A DNA stretch of 64,000 bases, taken from contig NZ_JODC01000037.1 in the NCBI RefSeq assembly GCF_000720765.1, positions 1-64,000 on the forward strand. The letters run 5' to 3'. A program made the translations under genes and the position numbers. The notes beneath the pieces were generated by a model that was given only the letters and a program-made list of their open reading frames with translations, ran no database searches and was not told where the DNA came from. This DNA comes from Streptomyces sp. NRRL S-646. Lineage in GTDB: Bacteria > Actinomycetota > Actinomycetes > Streptomycetales > Streptomycetaceae. Below are positions 1 through 7,974 of this stretch, piece after piece; position 1 is the first letter of the stretch, and each line of letters starts with the position of its first letter.

Positions 1-40
1 GCCCCCCCGCCCCCCCTCCCCCCCCCCCCCCCCCCCGCCG
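1..40. repeat. C-homopolymer-like tract
   Basis: The first 36 or so bases are almost pure cytosine with a few G/T interruptions, just upstream of an APH-type gene. This is far more skewed than neighbouring intergenic DNA. It could be real low-complexity sequence or poor consensus next to a hard-to-sequence region. No function is assigned. Confidence 0.6.
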
Positions 41-74
41 TACCCTCACGAAAGACCACCGCCCAGGGAGCCCC

Positions 75-1013
75 ATGACCCCCACCCCCTTGCTCACCGA
101 ACTCACCGCCCGAGCCAAGGCCAAGGCCCACTCCCGCACCACCCCCTGCCCCTGCGGCGCAGCCACCCTCGCCGACCGCCCCGACGCCACCGTCGTCCGC
201 CACGCCGACACCGTCGCCAAGGCCCACGCCCCGGACACCCCCCGCGCCGACCTCACCCCCCGCCTCACCACCGCCACCCACCTCCCCGGCATCCTCCTCC
301 CCCCACTCACCCCGACCCCCGTCGACCTGCACGGCCGCCTCGTCACGTTCTGGCCCTACGGCACCCCCGTAGACCCGGACACCCCCGACGCCGCCCCCTG
401 GGAGCCCGCAGCAACCCTCCTCGCCCGCCTCCACCGCACCCCGGTCCAGACCCCCCTCCCGCCCATGCGAGGCCCCGCCAAGGCCGCCCGAGCCGTCGCC
501 CGCCTCAGGGCAACAGCCGCCGCCCACCCCGCCACCCGCCCGGTCCTCCGCGCCTGGGACACCCTCCCGGCCTGGGCCCGAGCCGAAGCCCCGATGCCGG
601 ACACCACCACGCTGTGCCACGGCGACCTCCACCTCGGCCAGCTCGTCCGCCACCCCGCCCCCGACGGCCCCTGGCTGCTCATCGACGTCGACGACCTCGG
701 CACCGGCGTCCCCGCCTGGGACCTGGCCCGCCCGGCGGCCTGGTACGCCTGCGGTCTCCTCCCGCCCGACGAGTGGACCCGCTTCCTCACCGCCTACCGC
801 ACGGCCGGCGGCCCCGCCGTCCCCGCCGACGGCGACCCCTGGGCCGCCCTGGACGTCCCGGCCCGCGCTCTCACCGTGCAGACGGCCGCCCGCGCCACAG
901 CCAAGGCAGCAGCGGCGGACCGCCCCCTGGACGAGGTCGAACTGTCCATGATCGACGCATGTGCCCGAATGGCTTCGCTCCCGCCGGAGTTGACCCCGGA
1001 ATTCGCGAAGTAG
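75..1013 (+). CDS. Aminoglycoside phosphotransferase-family kinase
   Basis: A 312-residue protein with the C-terminal half of an APH/choline-kinase fold. HGDLHLGQL (residues 182-190) is the Brenner/catalytic loop with its Asp, and IDVDDLG (203-209) is the metal-binding loop that corresponds to the DFG/IDW motif. The N-terminal ATP-binding lobe is short and Pro/Thr/Ala rich, with unusually C-rich codons. The family phosphorylates hydroxyls on small molecules, but the substrate cannot be told from sequence and this need not be an antibiotic-resistance gene. ATG follows AGGGAG at a good distance. It appears monocistronic; the next gene starts 80 bases later on the same strand. Confidence 0.8.
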   Translation: MTPTPLLTELTARAKAKAHSRTTPCPCGAATLADRPDATVVRHADTVAKAHAPDTPRADLTPRLTTATHLPGILLPPLTPTPVDLHGRLVTFWPYGTPVDPDTPDAAPWEPAATLLARLHRTPVQTPLPPMRGPAKAARAVARLRATAAAHPATRPVLRAWDTLPAWARAEAPMPDTTTLCHGDLHLGQLVRHPAPDGPWLLIDVDDLGTGVPAWDLARPAAWYACGLLPPDEWTRFLTAYRTAGGPAVPADGDPWAALDVPARALTVQTAARATAKAAAADRPLDEVELSMIDACARMASLPPELTPEFAK

Positions 1014-1093
1014 GGTGCAACCGACCGCACCCTGACAGAGTCTGTCCTGGGGAAACGCGAAGCAGGACCGACCGGCGAGGAGTTGAGCCGACC

Positions 1094-1396
1094 ATGCAGT
1101 GTCCGAAGTGCCATGCGCCGATGCACACGTACAACCGCAACGGTGTCCAGATCGAGCAGTGCAGCGGCTGCCGCGGGATCTTTCTCGACTACGGCGAGCT
1201 GGAGGCGCTGACCCGCCTGGAGTCCCAGTGGTCCCAGCCCGCGCCGCCGCCCCCGCCCGCCCCGCAGGCGTACCCCGCCCCGCCCGCGCCCGCCTGGGGC
1301 GCCCAGCACGGCGGCCACGGAGGACACTACGGCGGCGGCCACCACGGCAGTCACCACCGCCACAAGAGCTTCGGCCACATGCTGTTCTCCAGCTGA
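1094..1396 (+). CDS. TFIIB-type zinc-ribbon protein
   Basis: A 100-residue protein. The N-terminus carries a CPKC...CSGC four-cysteine knuckle (residues 3-6 and about 24-27) followed by RGIFLDYGELE, the signature of the zf-TFIIB family (PF13453). The remainder is Pro/Ala rich, then Gly/His rich with repeated GGH and HHG motifs that could bind additional metal. The family role is unknown; these are small cytoplasmic proteins. The start is the ATG at 1094, so CPKC sits at the N-terminus; a purine-rich GAGGAG lies about 13 bases upstream. A strong stem-loop follows the stop. Confidence 0.85.
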   Translation: MQCPKCHAPMHTYNRNGVQIEQCSGCRGIFLDYGELEALTRLESQWSQPAPPPPPAPQAYPAPPAPAWGAQHGGHGGHYGGGHHGSHHRHKSFGHMLFSS

Positions 1397-1407
1397 CGGC
1401 ACACGAC

Positions 1408-1442
1408 GAAGCCCCCGGCCGTACGAGACGGCCGGGGGCTTC
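1408..1442. terminator. Bidirectional hairpin terminator
   Basis: A perfect 15-bp stem (GAAGCCCCCGGCCGT with its complement) and a 5-base loop. It lies between the zinc-ribbon gene on the plus strand and the 3' end of the minus-strand tRNA cluster, so it can serve both. Confidence 0.85.
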
Positions 1443-1448
1443 GGCTGG

Positions 1449-1520
1449 TGCGCGATACTGGGATTGAACCAGTGACCTCTTCCGTGTCAGGGAAGCGCTC
1501 TCCCGCTGAGCTAATCGCGC
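1449..1520 (-). tRNA. tRNA-Val(GAC), copy 1
   Basis: Reads 5'-GCGCGATTAGCTCAG on the minus strand and folds into a standard 72-nt cloverleaf: acceptor GCGCGAT/ATCGCGC, anticodon stem CTTCC/GGAAG, loop CTGACAC with anticodon GAC, T-loop GGTTCAATCCC. CCA is not encoded. It is the last gene of a five-tRNA minus-strand cluster. Confidence 0.95.
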
Positions 1521-1549
1521 AGGTGAACCTGCATGTGATGCGTACTGCG

Positions 1550-1621
1550 TGCGCGATACTGGGATTGAACCAGTGACCTCTTCCGTGTCAGGGAAGCGCT
1601 CTCCCGCTGAGCTAATCGCGC
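1550..1621 (-). tRNA. tRNA-Val(GAC), copy 2
   Basis: Identical over the mature 72 nt to copy 1, with the same acceptor stem and GAC anticodon. It sits 29 bases from copy 1 in the same orientation. The identity points to recent duplication or gene conversion within the cluster. Confidence 0.95.
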
Positions 1622-1657
1622 GGGTATGGATCTCACCGTACGTGCTGCAAGATCCAG

Positions 1658-1729
1658 TGGACGATACTGGGATTGAACCAGTGACCTCTTCCGTGTCAGG
1701 GAAGCGCTCTCCCGCTGAGCTAATCGTCC
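1658..1729 (-). tRNA. tRNA-Val(GAC), copy 3 with altered acceptor stem
   Basis: Same body and GAC anticodon as copies 1 and 2, but the acceptor stem is GGACGAT/ATCGTCC instead of GCGCGAT/ATCGCGC. Both sides change together (pairs 2-71 and 3-70), so pairing is preserved and the gene looks functional. Confidence 0.93.
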
Positions 1730-1733
1730 TTGG

Positions 1734-1804
1734 AGGTGGAGACGGGATTTGAACCCGTGTAGACGGCTTTGCAGGCCGTTGCCTCGCCTCTCGGCCACTC
1801 CACC
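1734..1804 (-). tRNA. tRNA-Cys(GCA)
   Basis: A 71-nt cloverleaf: acceptor GGTGGAG/CTCCACC, anticodon stem ACGGC/GCCGT, loop CTGCAAA with anticodon GCA, T-loop GGTTCAAATCC. It is four bases upstream of tRNA-Val copy 3 and almost certainly co-transcribed with it. Confidence 0.95.
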
Positions 1805-1843
1805 AGGAGTGCAGGGGTTCGGGAAGATCCCCTGTTTCCATCG

Positions 1844-1916
1844 AGCGGACGACGAGGCTCGAACTCGCGACCTCAACCTTGGCAAGGTTGCGCTCTACCA
1901 ACTGAGCTACGTCCGC
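1844..1916 (-). tRNA. tRNA-Gly(GCC)
   Basis: A 73-nt cloverleaf: acceptor GCGGACG/CGTCCGC, anticodon stem CAACC/GGTTG, loop TTGCCAA with anticodon GCC, T-loop GAGTTCGAGCC. It is the promoter-proximal gene of the Gly-Cys-Val-Val-Val cluster. Confidence 0.95.
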
Positions 1917-1957
1917 TTGTCGTTTCGGTCCGCTCTCACGTCCCGGCGACGAACTGA

Positions 1958-1985
1958 ACTCTAGCGGATTCCGGGGCCAGCACAA
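1958..1985 (-). promoter_or_regulatory. Candidate promoter of the tRNA cluster
   Basis: On the minus strand TTGTGC (1985-1980) and TAGAGT (1963-1958) are separated by 16 bases, resembling -35/-10 boxes of a housekeeping-sigma promoter. The -10 box lies about 42 bases upstream of tRNA-Gly, leaving room for a 5' precursor leader. The assignment is by eye. Confidence 0.45.
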
Positions 1986-2093
1986 AAACGCGTTTGCGCA
2001 GCGTGCTGCGCTGCACCTGCTCGCGTACGTGGTCAGGGCCCCGAAGGGACATGCCCGGGCCACCTTCACGACACCCGCCCTAGACTCGACTGC

Positions 2094-3140
2094 GTGCTCG
2101 ACCTCCCTCCTCTCGCCCGCTTCGGTGACCGCGTCGCCACCGGACTCCTCGACGTCACCAGCGATCCCGCGGCCCTCGACTCCACCGGTTTCTGGGCCGT
2201 CGTGGCGGACTTCGAGGGCCGGTTGACCTGCGCCCGCTTCAGGGACGTACGGGTGGAGGCCGTTCCCGCGCCGGTGCCGGGGGAGTGGCGGGGACCGGCT
2301 GCCGGTGACTGGACGTCCTCCCTCGACCGCGATGCGTACACGGCGGGTGTGCGCCGGATCCGCGAGCACATCGCGGCAGGGGAGGTCTATCAGGCGAACC
2401 TCTGCCGGGTGCTCTCCGCGCCCGTCGCGCCCGACGCCGACGTGGACGCCCTGACCGCGCTGCTGGCCCGCGGCAACCCGGCACCGTATGCAGGAACGAT
2501 CCGGCTGCCCGGCCACGGGGTCGAGATAGCCACCGCCTCGCCCGAGCTCTTCCTGCGGCGCGGCGGCCGTGTCGTGGAGTCCGGGCCGATCAAGGGCACC
2601 GGGCGCACCGAGGCGGACCTGCTGGAGAAGGACTACGCCGAGAACGTGATGATCGTGGATCTGGTCCGCAACGACATCGGGCGTGTCTGCGCCACCGGCA
2701 GCGTGAGCGTGCCCGATCTGTGCGCCGTCGAGAAGCACCCCGGGCTGGTCCATCTCGTGTCGACGGTCCGCGGCGAGCTGCGTGCCGGCGTCGGCTGGCC
2801 CGAACTGCTCGACGCCACCTTCCCGCCCGGATCGGTCACCGGTGCGCCCAAGTCCAGCGCCCTGCGGATCATCGAAGCCCTGGAGACGGCGCCCCGCGGC
2901 CCGTACTGCGGAGGCATCGGCTGGATCGACGCGGACCAGGGAGCCGGCGAGCTGGCCGTCGGCATCCGTACCTTCTGGATCGACCGTGCGGAAGGCGTCC
3001 TGCGCTTCGGGACGGGCGCCGGCATCACCTGGGGCTCCGACCCGGAGGCGGAGTGGCGGGAGACCGAGCTGAAGGCGGCCCGACTGCTCGCGGTAGCGTC
3101 GGGGACGTACGAGGTGAGTGGAGAGGGACTACAGACGTGA
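2094..3140 (+). CDS. pabB: Chorismate-binding protein, aminodeoxychorismate synthase component I-like
   Basis: A 348-residue enzyme of the anthranilate/ADC synthase chorismate-binding family. Visible motifs are EVYQANLCR, PIKGTGR, DLVRNDIGRVC, PGSVTGAPK and the GGIG loop, which together form the chorismate and Mg2+ site. It is shorter than full-length TrpE or PabB (450 or more residues) because most of the N-terminal subdomain is missing, as in many stand-alone actinobacterial homologues. The expected reaction is chorismate plus ammonia to 4-amino-4-deoxychorismate. The coupled pabC gene downstream supports a p-aminobenzoate/folate role. No glutaminase partner is present in the window. The start is GTG. 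Confidence 0.82.
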   Translation: MLDLPPLARFGDRVATGLLDVTSDPAALDSTGFWAVVADFEGRLTCARFRDVRVEAVPAPVPGEWRGPAAGDWTSSLDRDAYTAGVRRIREHIAAGEVYQANLCRVLSAPVAPDADVDALTALLARGNPAPYAGTIRLPGHGVEIATASPELFLRRGGRVVESGPIKGTGRTEADLLEKDYAENVMIVDLVRNDIGRVCATGSVSVPDLCAVEKHPGLVHLVSTVRGELRAGVGWPELLDATFPPGSVTGAPKSSALRIIEALETAPRGPYCGGIGWIDADQGAGELAVGIRTFWIDRAEGVLRFGTGAGITWGSDPEAEWRETELKAARLLAVASGTYEVSGEGLQT

Positions 3141-3958
3141 AGATCTGGCTCGACGGCGGGCTGCAGGACAGCGAGTCCGCCCGCGTCTCCGTCTTCGACC
3201 ACGGGCTGACCGTGGGCGACGGCATCTTCGAGACGGTGAAGGCGGTCGACGGGAAGCCGTTCGCGCTCACCCGGCACCTCGACCGGCTGAGCCGCTCCGC
3301 GGGCGGCCTCGGCCTGCCCGACCCCGACCACGACGAGGTCCGCCGCGCCTGCGCCGCCGTCCTCGAAGCCAACCCGGTGCCGCTCGGCCGGCTGCGCATC
3401 ACCTACACCGGCGGCCACGGCCCGCTCGGCTCCGACCGCGGCGAGCACGGCCCGACCCTCGTCGTCGCCCTCGGCGAGACCACCCGGCGCCCCGACTCCA
3501 CGGCCGTGATCACGGTGCCGTGGACCCGCAACGAACGCGGCGCCCTCACCGGCCTGAAGACGACCTCGTACGCCGAGAACGTCGTGGCCCTCGCCCGGGC
3601 TCGCCAACACGGCGCGTCGGAAGCCCTGTTCGCGAACACCGTCGGGCAACTCTGCGAGGGCACCGGCTCGAACGTCTTCGTCGTCCTCGACGGCGAGATC
3701 CACACCCCGCCGCTCGCCTCCGGCTGCCTCGCGGGCATCACGCGCGCGTTGACCGTCGCGTGGACCGGCGCCAAGGAGACCGACCTGCCGCTCGACGTCC
3801 TGGACCGCGCGGACGAGGTCTTCCTCACCTCCACCCTGCGCGACGTCCAGGCCGTGCACCGCGTCGACGACCGCGAACTGCCGGGCGCACCGGGCCCGGT
3901 GACCGCCAAGGCCATGCGGATCTTCGACGAGCGGTCCGGGGACGACCTGGATCCGTAA
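3137..3958 (+). CDS. pabC: Aminodeoxychorismate lyase (class IV PLP aminotransferase fold)
   Basis: A 273-residue fold-type IV PLP enzyme. FDHGLTVGDGIFETV near residue 20, the Lys-containing TGLKTTSYAENV segment and EGTGSNVF, followed by the Gly-rich PLP-phosphate loop SGCLAGITR, are typical. It should convert aminodeoxychorismate to p-aminobenzoate and pyruvate. The GTG start overlaps the stop of the preceding chorismate enzyme (GTGA), implying translational coupling and a shared pathway. A branched-chain or D-amino acid aminotransferase role is the alternative within this fold, but the context favours PabC. Confidence 0.85.
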   Translation: MKIWLDGGLQDSESARVSVFDHGLTVGDGIFETVKAVDGKPFALTRHLDRLSRSAGGLGLPDPDHDEVRRACAAVLEANPVPLGRLRITYTGGHGPLGSDRGEHGPTLVVALGETTRRPDSTAVITVPWTRNERGALTGLKTTSYAENVVALARARQHGASEALFANTVGQLCEGTGSNVFVVLDGEIHTPPLASGCLAGITRALTVAWTGAKETDLPLDVLDRADEVFLTSTLRDVQAVHRVDDRELPGAPGPVTAKAMRIFDERSGDDLDP

Positions 3959-4011
3959 GAGCCGGGAAAACAGGCTGCCAAGGGGCGGCCGAGGCGGGTA
4001 GAACACCCCTG

Positions 4012-4836
4012 ATGACCACGACTCTGCGGCCGACCGAGCCGCTTCAGCACCATGCCGACGGCACGCGCTCGCGCCGCTTCCAGGTGTGCGTGAACAGCCG
4101 GCCCGTCGGCACGCTGCAGCTCGGCACCTCGCCGGGCTTCGGCGACAGGGTGGCCCGCATCGTCGACCTGCGGATCGAGGAGCCGGACCGGCGCCGCGGC
4201 CGGGGCACGGTGGCCGCGCTGGCCGCGGAGGAGGTGGCGCGCGGCTGGGGAAGCCGGCAGATCGAGGTGGCCGTGCCCGCCGACGCGGCGCCGGCGCTGC
4301 GGCTCGTCGAGGCGCTCGGCTACGTCCTGCGCAACCGCGGCATGGAGAAGCCGCTCGGTGACACTCCGCCCGCGCTGCCGGACGGCAGCCGGGGCCGGCC
4401 CATGACCGAGGCCGACTACGAGGCGTGGTTCGCGCACGAATCCGAGACTTACGCGCGCGTGTGGATCGAGCGGGGCGTGCCCGAGGCCGACGCGTACGAG
4501 AGGTCGCGGCGCGATCACGAGAGGCTGCTGCCGCAAGGGCTGGACACGCGGGACATGCGGTTCAGCGTCCTCGAACACGAGGGGACGCGCGTCGGCACCC
4601 TCTGGGTGGCCCTGCTGGATGACAAGGCCTACGTCTACGACGTCGCGGCCGACGCCGCCCACCGCGGACACGGACACGGCCGCACGCTCATGCTCCTGGC
4701 GGAGACCCAGGCGATCACCGCGGGCCGACGCGTCCTCGGCCTCAACGTGTTCGCCGGCAACACCCCTGCCGAACGGCTCTACGAGTCACTCGGCTACCGG
4801 ACGACGCGGTACACCCTGTACAAGCCGCTGCTCTGA
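4012..4836 (+). CDS. Tandem GNAT acetyltransferase
   Basis: A 274-residue protein that appears to hold two GNAT domains. The N-terminal half contains RIEEPDRRRGRGTVAAL, and the C-terminal half contains DVAADAAHRGHGHGRTLM followed by the typical NTPAERLYESLGY end of an acetyl-CoA fold. The C-terminal copy has the better acetyl-CoA pyrophosphate loop (HRGHGHGRT), so it is probably the active one. The substrate is unknown. The ATG at 4012 begins 53 bases after pabC, and a dispersed repeat follows the stop. Confidence 0.8.
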   Translation: MTTTLRPTEPLQHHADGTRSRRFQVCVNSRPVGTLQLGTSPGFGDRVARIVDLRIEEPDRRRGRGTVAALAAEEVARGWGSRQIEVAVPADAAPALRLVEALGYVLRNRGMEKPLGDTPPALPDGSRGRPMTEADYEAWFAHESETYARVWIERGVPEADAYERSRRDHERLLPQGLDTRDMRFSVLEHEGTRVGTLWVALLDDKAYVYDVAADAAHRGHGHGRTLMLLAETQAITAGRRVLGLNVFAGNTPAERLYESLGYRTTRYTLYKPLL

Positions 4837-4837
4837 G

Positions 4838-4980
4838 CGGGCCCGCGCCCTGAAGGGGCGCGGGGCGTGTCGATATGCGGCTCCGCCGCGAAAGCCGAGA
4901 GTGGGGGAGCGACCAGCCACGACGAGGCGCAGATGAGCGACAGCCCCTGGCCGCACATCCCGCGGAGCGCTCGGGCACCG
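4838..4980 (-). repeat. Dispersed intergenic repeat, family A copy 1
   Basis: Read on the minus strand, this segment shares several blocks with 10227-10315 and 15632-15746: CGCTCCGC, GTGGCTGGTCGC, GGCGGAGCCGCA, and a GC-rich palindrome built on GCGCCCCTNNNGGGGCGC. It lies between two convergent genes and may act as a bidirectional terminator. Confidence 0.6.
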
Positions 4981-4981
4981 G

Positions 4982-5506
4982 TCAGGCGTCCTGCCCGGCC
5001 AGCAGCCGGTCCGCGATCTCCTCGATCCGCTGCCGCAGCCCCTGCTGGCTCTTGCCGCCGTCCAGGCGCTCACCGCCGATGACGTACGTCGGGGTACCGG
5101 TCACGCCGATCGCCTTGCCCTCGGCCTGGTCGGCGTCGACGATCAGGATGTGCCGGCCGTCGATCAGCGCCGTGTCGAACTCCTCGGTGTCCAGCCCCAG
5201 TTCGGCGGCCACCTCGACCAGGAAGGGTTCTCCCTTACGGTCCAGCTCCTCGACCCGCTCCAGCACGGCCTCGACGTACTCCCAGCCCTTGCCCTGCTCG
5301 AGGGCCTCCTCGGCGGCCTGCGCGGCGGCGAAGGCATGCTTGTGCTTCTCCAGCGGGAAGTGCCGCAGCCGCAGCTCCAGCCGGTCGCCGTAGCGGGCGC
5401 GCAGGGCACGCAGGTCGTCCAGGGCGCTACGGCAGTCCGAGCACTGGAGTTCGCACCAGACGTCGAGGACGGGCACGGCGGGAGGCACGGGGGAGGAGTC
5501 GCTCAT
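4982..5506 (-). CDS. DsbA/FrnE-like thioredoxin-fold protein
   Basis: A 174-residue thioredoxin-fold protein. CSDC at residues 22-25, directly after the first beta strand, is the CXXC redox pair, and GVTGTPTYVIGG near the C-terminus carries the cis-proline loop (TPT). The helical insert between them matches DsbA/2-hydroxychromene isomerase relatives. No signal peptide is visible, so it is probably cytoplasmic and closer to FrnE-type oxidoreductases than to periplasmic DsbA. The substrate is unknown. Confidence 0.82.
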   Translation of the reverse strand: MSDSSPVPPAVPVLDVWCELQCSDCRSALDDLRALRARYGDRLELRLRHFPLEKHKHAFAAAQAAEEALEQGKGWEYVEAVLERVEELDRKGEPFLVEVAAELGLDTEEFDTALIDGRHILIVDADQAEGKAIGVTGTPTYVIGGERLDGGKSQQGLRQRIEEIADRLLAGQDA

Positions 5507-5740
5507 GCCGTCAGTCTCCCAGTTCGGGCGCGGTCGACCGAATCGAACCCCGGCCGCGGTGACCTGCGCCCGGGACCCTGATCCGCACCCGGAGAAGAGC
5601 CCGGAACCGGCACCTTCGGAGGAGCCGACCCGGAGATGTCCCTGATGTCCGCCCGGACCATGGCCGCGCGGGGTCCGGGCGGTGCAGGATGGAAGGGACG
5701 AAGTGCCCCCTGCCCGACCGAGCCCTGCCTGGAGGACCGG

Positions 5741-6184
5741 ATGATTGCCGAGACCGTCTGTTCCGCCGTGTCCGCGGCCGGCCTGGGCATCGCGGTGGTC
5801 ACGGCGTACCGCAAGCGCTTCCTCGCGGCCGCCCGCATCGCCGCCTACTCACTCGTCCCCATCGGCCTGGTGATGACCGGCACCGTGCAGTGGCTGGCGG
5901 ACACCGCCTTCAGTCCGACGGCCTGGGCGGGCTTCGGTGTGCTCGGCGCCGCCTGGCTGCTGTTCTCCAGCACGCGCGCGGTGGAGCGCCGCCGGGGCGG
6001 CACCCGCAAGGAGCGCAGGGAAGCCAGGGCCGCGGGGCAGCGCGAGGCGGTCGCCCCGACGGCTTCCGCGCCTTCCCTGGGCCCGGGGGCCCGTCCGGCG
6101 ACCCGGCCCGCGAGCGCACCCCGCGCCGAGTCGGCGGACGACTTCAGTGACATCGAGGCCATTCTGAAGAAGCACGGCATATGA
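5741..6184 (+). CDS. Small membrane protein of unknown function
   Basis: A 147-residue protein with three likely membrane segments in the first 75 residues, then a basic linker (ERRRGGTRKERREARAAG) and an Ala/Pro-rich tail ending in DDFSDIEAILKKHGI. The ATG at 5741 is preceded by GGAGGA at ideal spacing, so the longer open frame upstream is not used. No domain is recognised. The acidic-amphipathic C-terminal peptide after a flexible linker could be a docking motif, but that is a guess. Confidence 0.75.
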   Translation: MIAETVCSAVSAAGLGIAVVTAYRKRFLAAARIAAYSLVPIGLVMTGTVQWLADTAFSPTAWAGFGVLGAAWLLFSSTRAVERRRGGTRKERREARAAGQREAVAPTASAPSLGPGARPATRPASAPRAESADDFSDIEAILKKHGI

Positions 6185-6338
6185 CCCGTGCATGACGACT
6201 GAAACGACACAGTGGATCAAGGCTGTGGCGTGAAGTGATCACGACCGGAACCGGACTTCACGGAATCCGGCGAACTGCCGGTCATTCCGTGCGTGTTGAG
6301 CGCGCCGGACGTGTGGAGTGCGCCATCATCGCCGCGAG

Positions 6339-6491
6339 ATGCTGGACACGGAACACGGCGATACCGCGCCGCCGAAGGACGAGCCGCGCGGATGCCTCTT
6401 CGCCCTTTCCCAGCCACCGCTGATGATCTTCCTTGCGGTGATCGGGTGTCTGCTGCTCATGGCCTCGTTGCACGACCTGCTGATGCTGTGA
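6339..6491 (+). CDS. Very small membrane protein (50 aa)
   Basis: A 50-residue frame beginning MLDTEHGDTAPPKDEPRG, then a single strongly hydrophobic segment (LMIFLAVIGCLLLMASLHDLLML) running to the stop. Composition is that of a bitopic small membrane protein with an acidic cytoplasmic N-terminus. The ribosome site is weak (GCGAG), and a GTG at 6318 is an alternative start. The downstream stem-forming sequence is consistent with a transcript end. The function is unknown. Confidence 0.5.
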   Translation: MLDTEHGDTAPPKDEPRGCLFALSQPPLMIFLAVIGCLLLMASLHDLLML

Positions 6492-6556
6492 GCCGTACCC
6501 GTGGTCCCCGGCGCCACCCGCGGGGGACCACGTCGACATCCGTGTCCGGGCAGGCC

Positions 6557-7117
6557 CTAGCCCGCCGCCTCCTTGCGCCGTGCCCGGTAGGCGGCCACGT
6601 GCAGACGGTTTCCGCAGGTGCGGCTGTCGCAGTAGCGGCGCGAGCGGTTGCGGGAGAGGTCGACGAAGGCGCGCCGGCAGTCGGGGGCCTCGCAGCGGCG
6701 CAGCCGCTCCTGCTCACCGGCCACCACGAAGAACGCCAGCGCCATCCCGCAGTCGGCCGCCAGATGGTCGGCGACGGAGGCACCGGGCGCGAAGTAGTGC
6801 ACATGCCAGTCGTAGCCGTCGTGGTCCGTGAGGCGCGGAGTCGTACCCGCGGCGGCGACCAGCTCGTTGATCACGCCGGCGGCGGTCCGGGCGTCGTGCG
6901 CCGCGAAGACCGAGGCGAACCGGCCGCGGATCTTGCGCACGGCCGAGAGATCGAACTCCGAGAGCGTCCCCACATCGCTGATTTCGTGGTTTCGTACGAA
7001 ATCCTCGAGAGCCGCGACGTCGAGCAGTCCGTCCGGTGCCGCGTTGTCCTCCGGTGCGGTGTTCACCAGATCCACCACGGTGTCGAGCGCGCACCGGGTG
7101 TCGTGGGTGATCAGCAC
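6557..7117 (-). CDS. CGNR zinc-finger (ABATE domain) protein
   Basis: A 186-residue protein. The N-terminal about 130 residues match the ABATE-type stress-response domain, and the C-terminus holds RCEAPDCRRAFVDLS then RRYCDSRTCGNRLHVAAYR, the four-cysteine CGNR zinc finger. These proteins are presumed DNA-binding transcriptional regulators, often near transporters or sporulation genes. It follows ssgB on the same strand, separated by 242 bases without a gene, so it probably has its own promoter. Confidence 0.88.
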   Translation of the reverse strand: MLITHDTRCALDTVVDLVNTAPEDNAAPDGLLDVAALEDFVRNHEISDVGTLSEFDLSAVRKIRGRFASVFAAHDARTAAGVINELVAAAGTTPRLTDHDGYDWHVHYFAPGASVADHLAADCGMALAFFVVAGEQERLRRCEAPDCRRAFVDLSRNRSRRYCDSRTCGNRLHVAAYRARRKEAAG

Positions 7118-7359
7118 GTTTCGCTCCCTGGCCTGGGGGTCGGGCGGACGCCCGCCTCATGCTGGCCGATGTTAGTGGCTTGCCGCCAGGCTGCGGGCGG
7201 TCGTGCCACCGGGGCACCTTCCCCCTGCGCCGCCGCACACACCGGCGCCGCCCCACGACTCAATCGCGGCGGCGGCGCTGATGCGTACCGTATGCAGTTG
7301 TTCTGGCCCGAGCCGTCTCCCCGAGTCGACGGCGCCGGGCGGCTTCGTGGTGCCTCGCC

Positions 7360-7773
7360 CTAGCTCTCCGCCAGGATGTGCGAGAGCTCCTGGTCGAGAT
7401 CGAAATGCCGGTGTTCCGTGCCGGGAGGCACGGCGGCGTCGGTTCGCTTCAGGAAGGACTCCAGCGCCCGCGCCGGGGCTTCCAGCAGGGCCTCGCCCTC
7501 CGGAGAGCTCAGGGCGATGCAGACGACCCCCTGACCGTGACTGCGCGACGGCCAGACACGGACGTCGCCGGTGCCGGTGGGCCGGTGCAGCCCCTCCGCG
7601 AGGAGGTCGCGGGCGAACACCCACTCGACGGTCTCCTCGGCTCCGGTGTGGAAGGTGGCGTGCACGGCGTAGGGGTCGGCCGTGTCGTACCGCAGGCCTG
7701 CGGGGACAGGCAGGGAGGACTCGCTCGACACAACGAGGCGCAGGTGCAGCTCGCAGCTGACCGTGGTGTTCAT
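7360..7773 (-). CDS. ssgB: Sporulation-specific cell division protein SsgB
   Basis: A 137-residue SsgA-like protein (SALP) that I recognise as SsgB: MNTTVSCELHLRLVV at the start, VWPSRSHGQGVVCI mid-protein, DLDQELSHILAES at the end. In S. coelicolor SsgB is recruited by SsgA to future septum sites and positions FtsZ during sporulation septation. The family is restricted to morphologically complex actinomycetes and SsgB is nearly invariant within Streptomyces. The start is the ATG at 7773, not the upstream TTG/CTG region. A 201-base divergent intergenic region separates it from the next gene. Confidence 0.95.
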   Translation of the reverse strand: MNTTVSCELHLRLVVSSESSLPVPAGLRYDTADPYAVHATFHTGAEETVEWVFARDLLAEGLHRPTGTGDVRVWPSRSHGQGVVCIALSSPEGEALLEAPARALESFLKRTDAAVPPGTEHRHFDLDQELSHILAES

Positions 7774-7948
7774 AAGCGCCAGGGCCTTTCGCTCAGTGTG
7801 CGCTCGGGGATTCGCACGTCGGCGAAATCGACATGCCACCTACGGTGCCGTTGTAAACCCCTCTGAGTGTTTTGCGTGCCTTTACGTAACTCTTCCGGCC
7901 GATGGGTCGTTCATGAGGTACGGCCATTCCGGTGACTGGTTTCCGCTC

Positions 7949-7968
7949 GGTAAAGTAAGGTAAAGTTT
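7949..7968 (+). repeat. Tandem GGTAAAGT direct repeat in ssgB/PGPGW intergenic region
   Basis: Two tandem 10-base units, GGTAAAGTAA then GGTAAAGTTT, end 6 bases before the ATG of the divergent membrane-protein gene. TAAAGT in the second unit resembles a -10 box and no Shine-Dalgarno sequence is visible, so a leaderless start is possible. Confidence 0.45.
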
Positions 7969-7974
7969 GGCCGT

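Noticed and set aside
75..1013. Antibiotic-resistance label for the APH-family protein
   Set aside because: The fold is clear but it has no close resemblance that I can see to a known aminoglycoside enzyme, and many family members act on other substrates.
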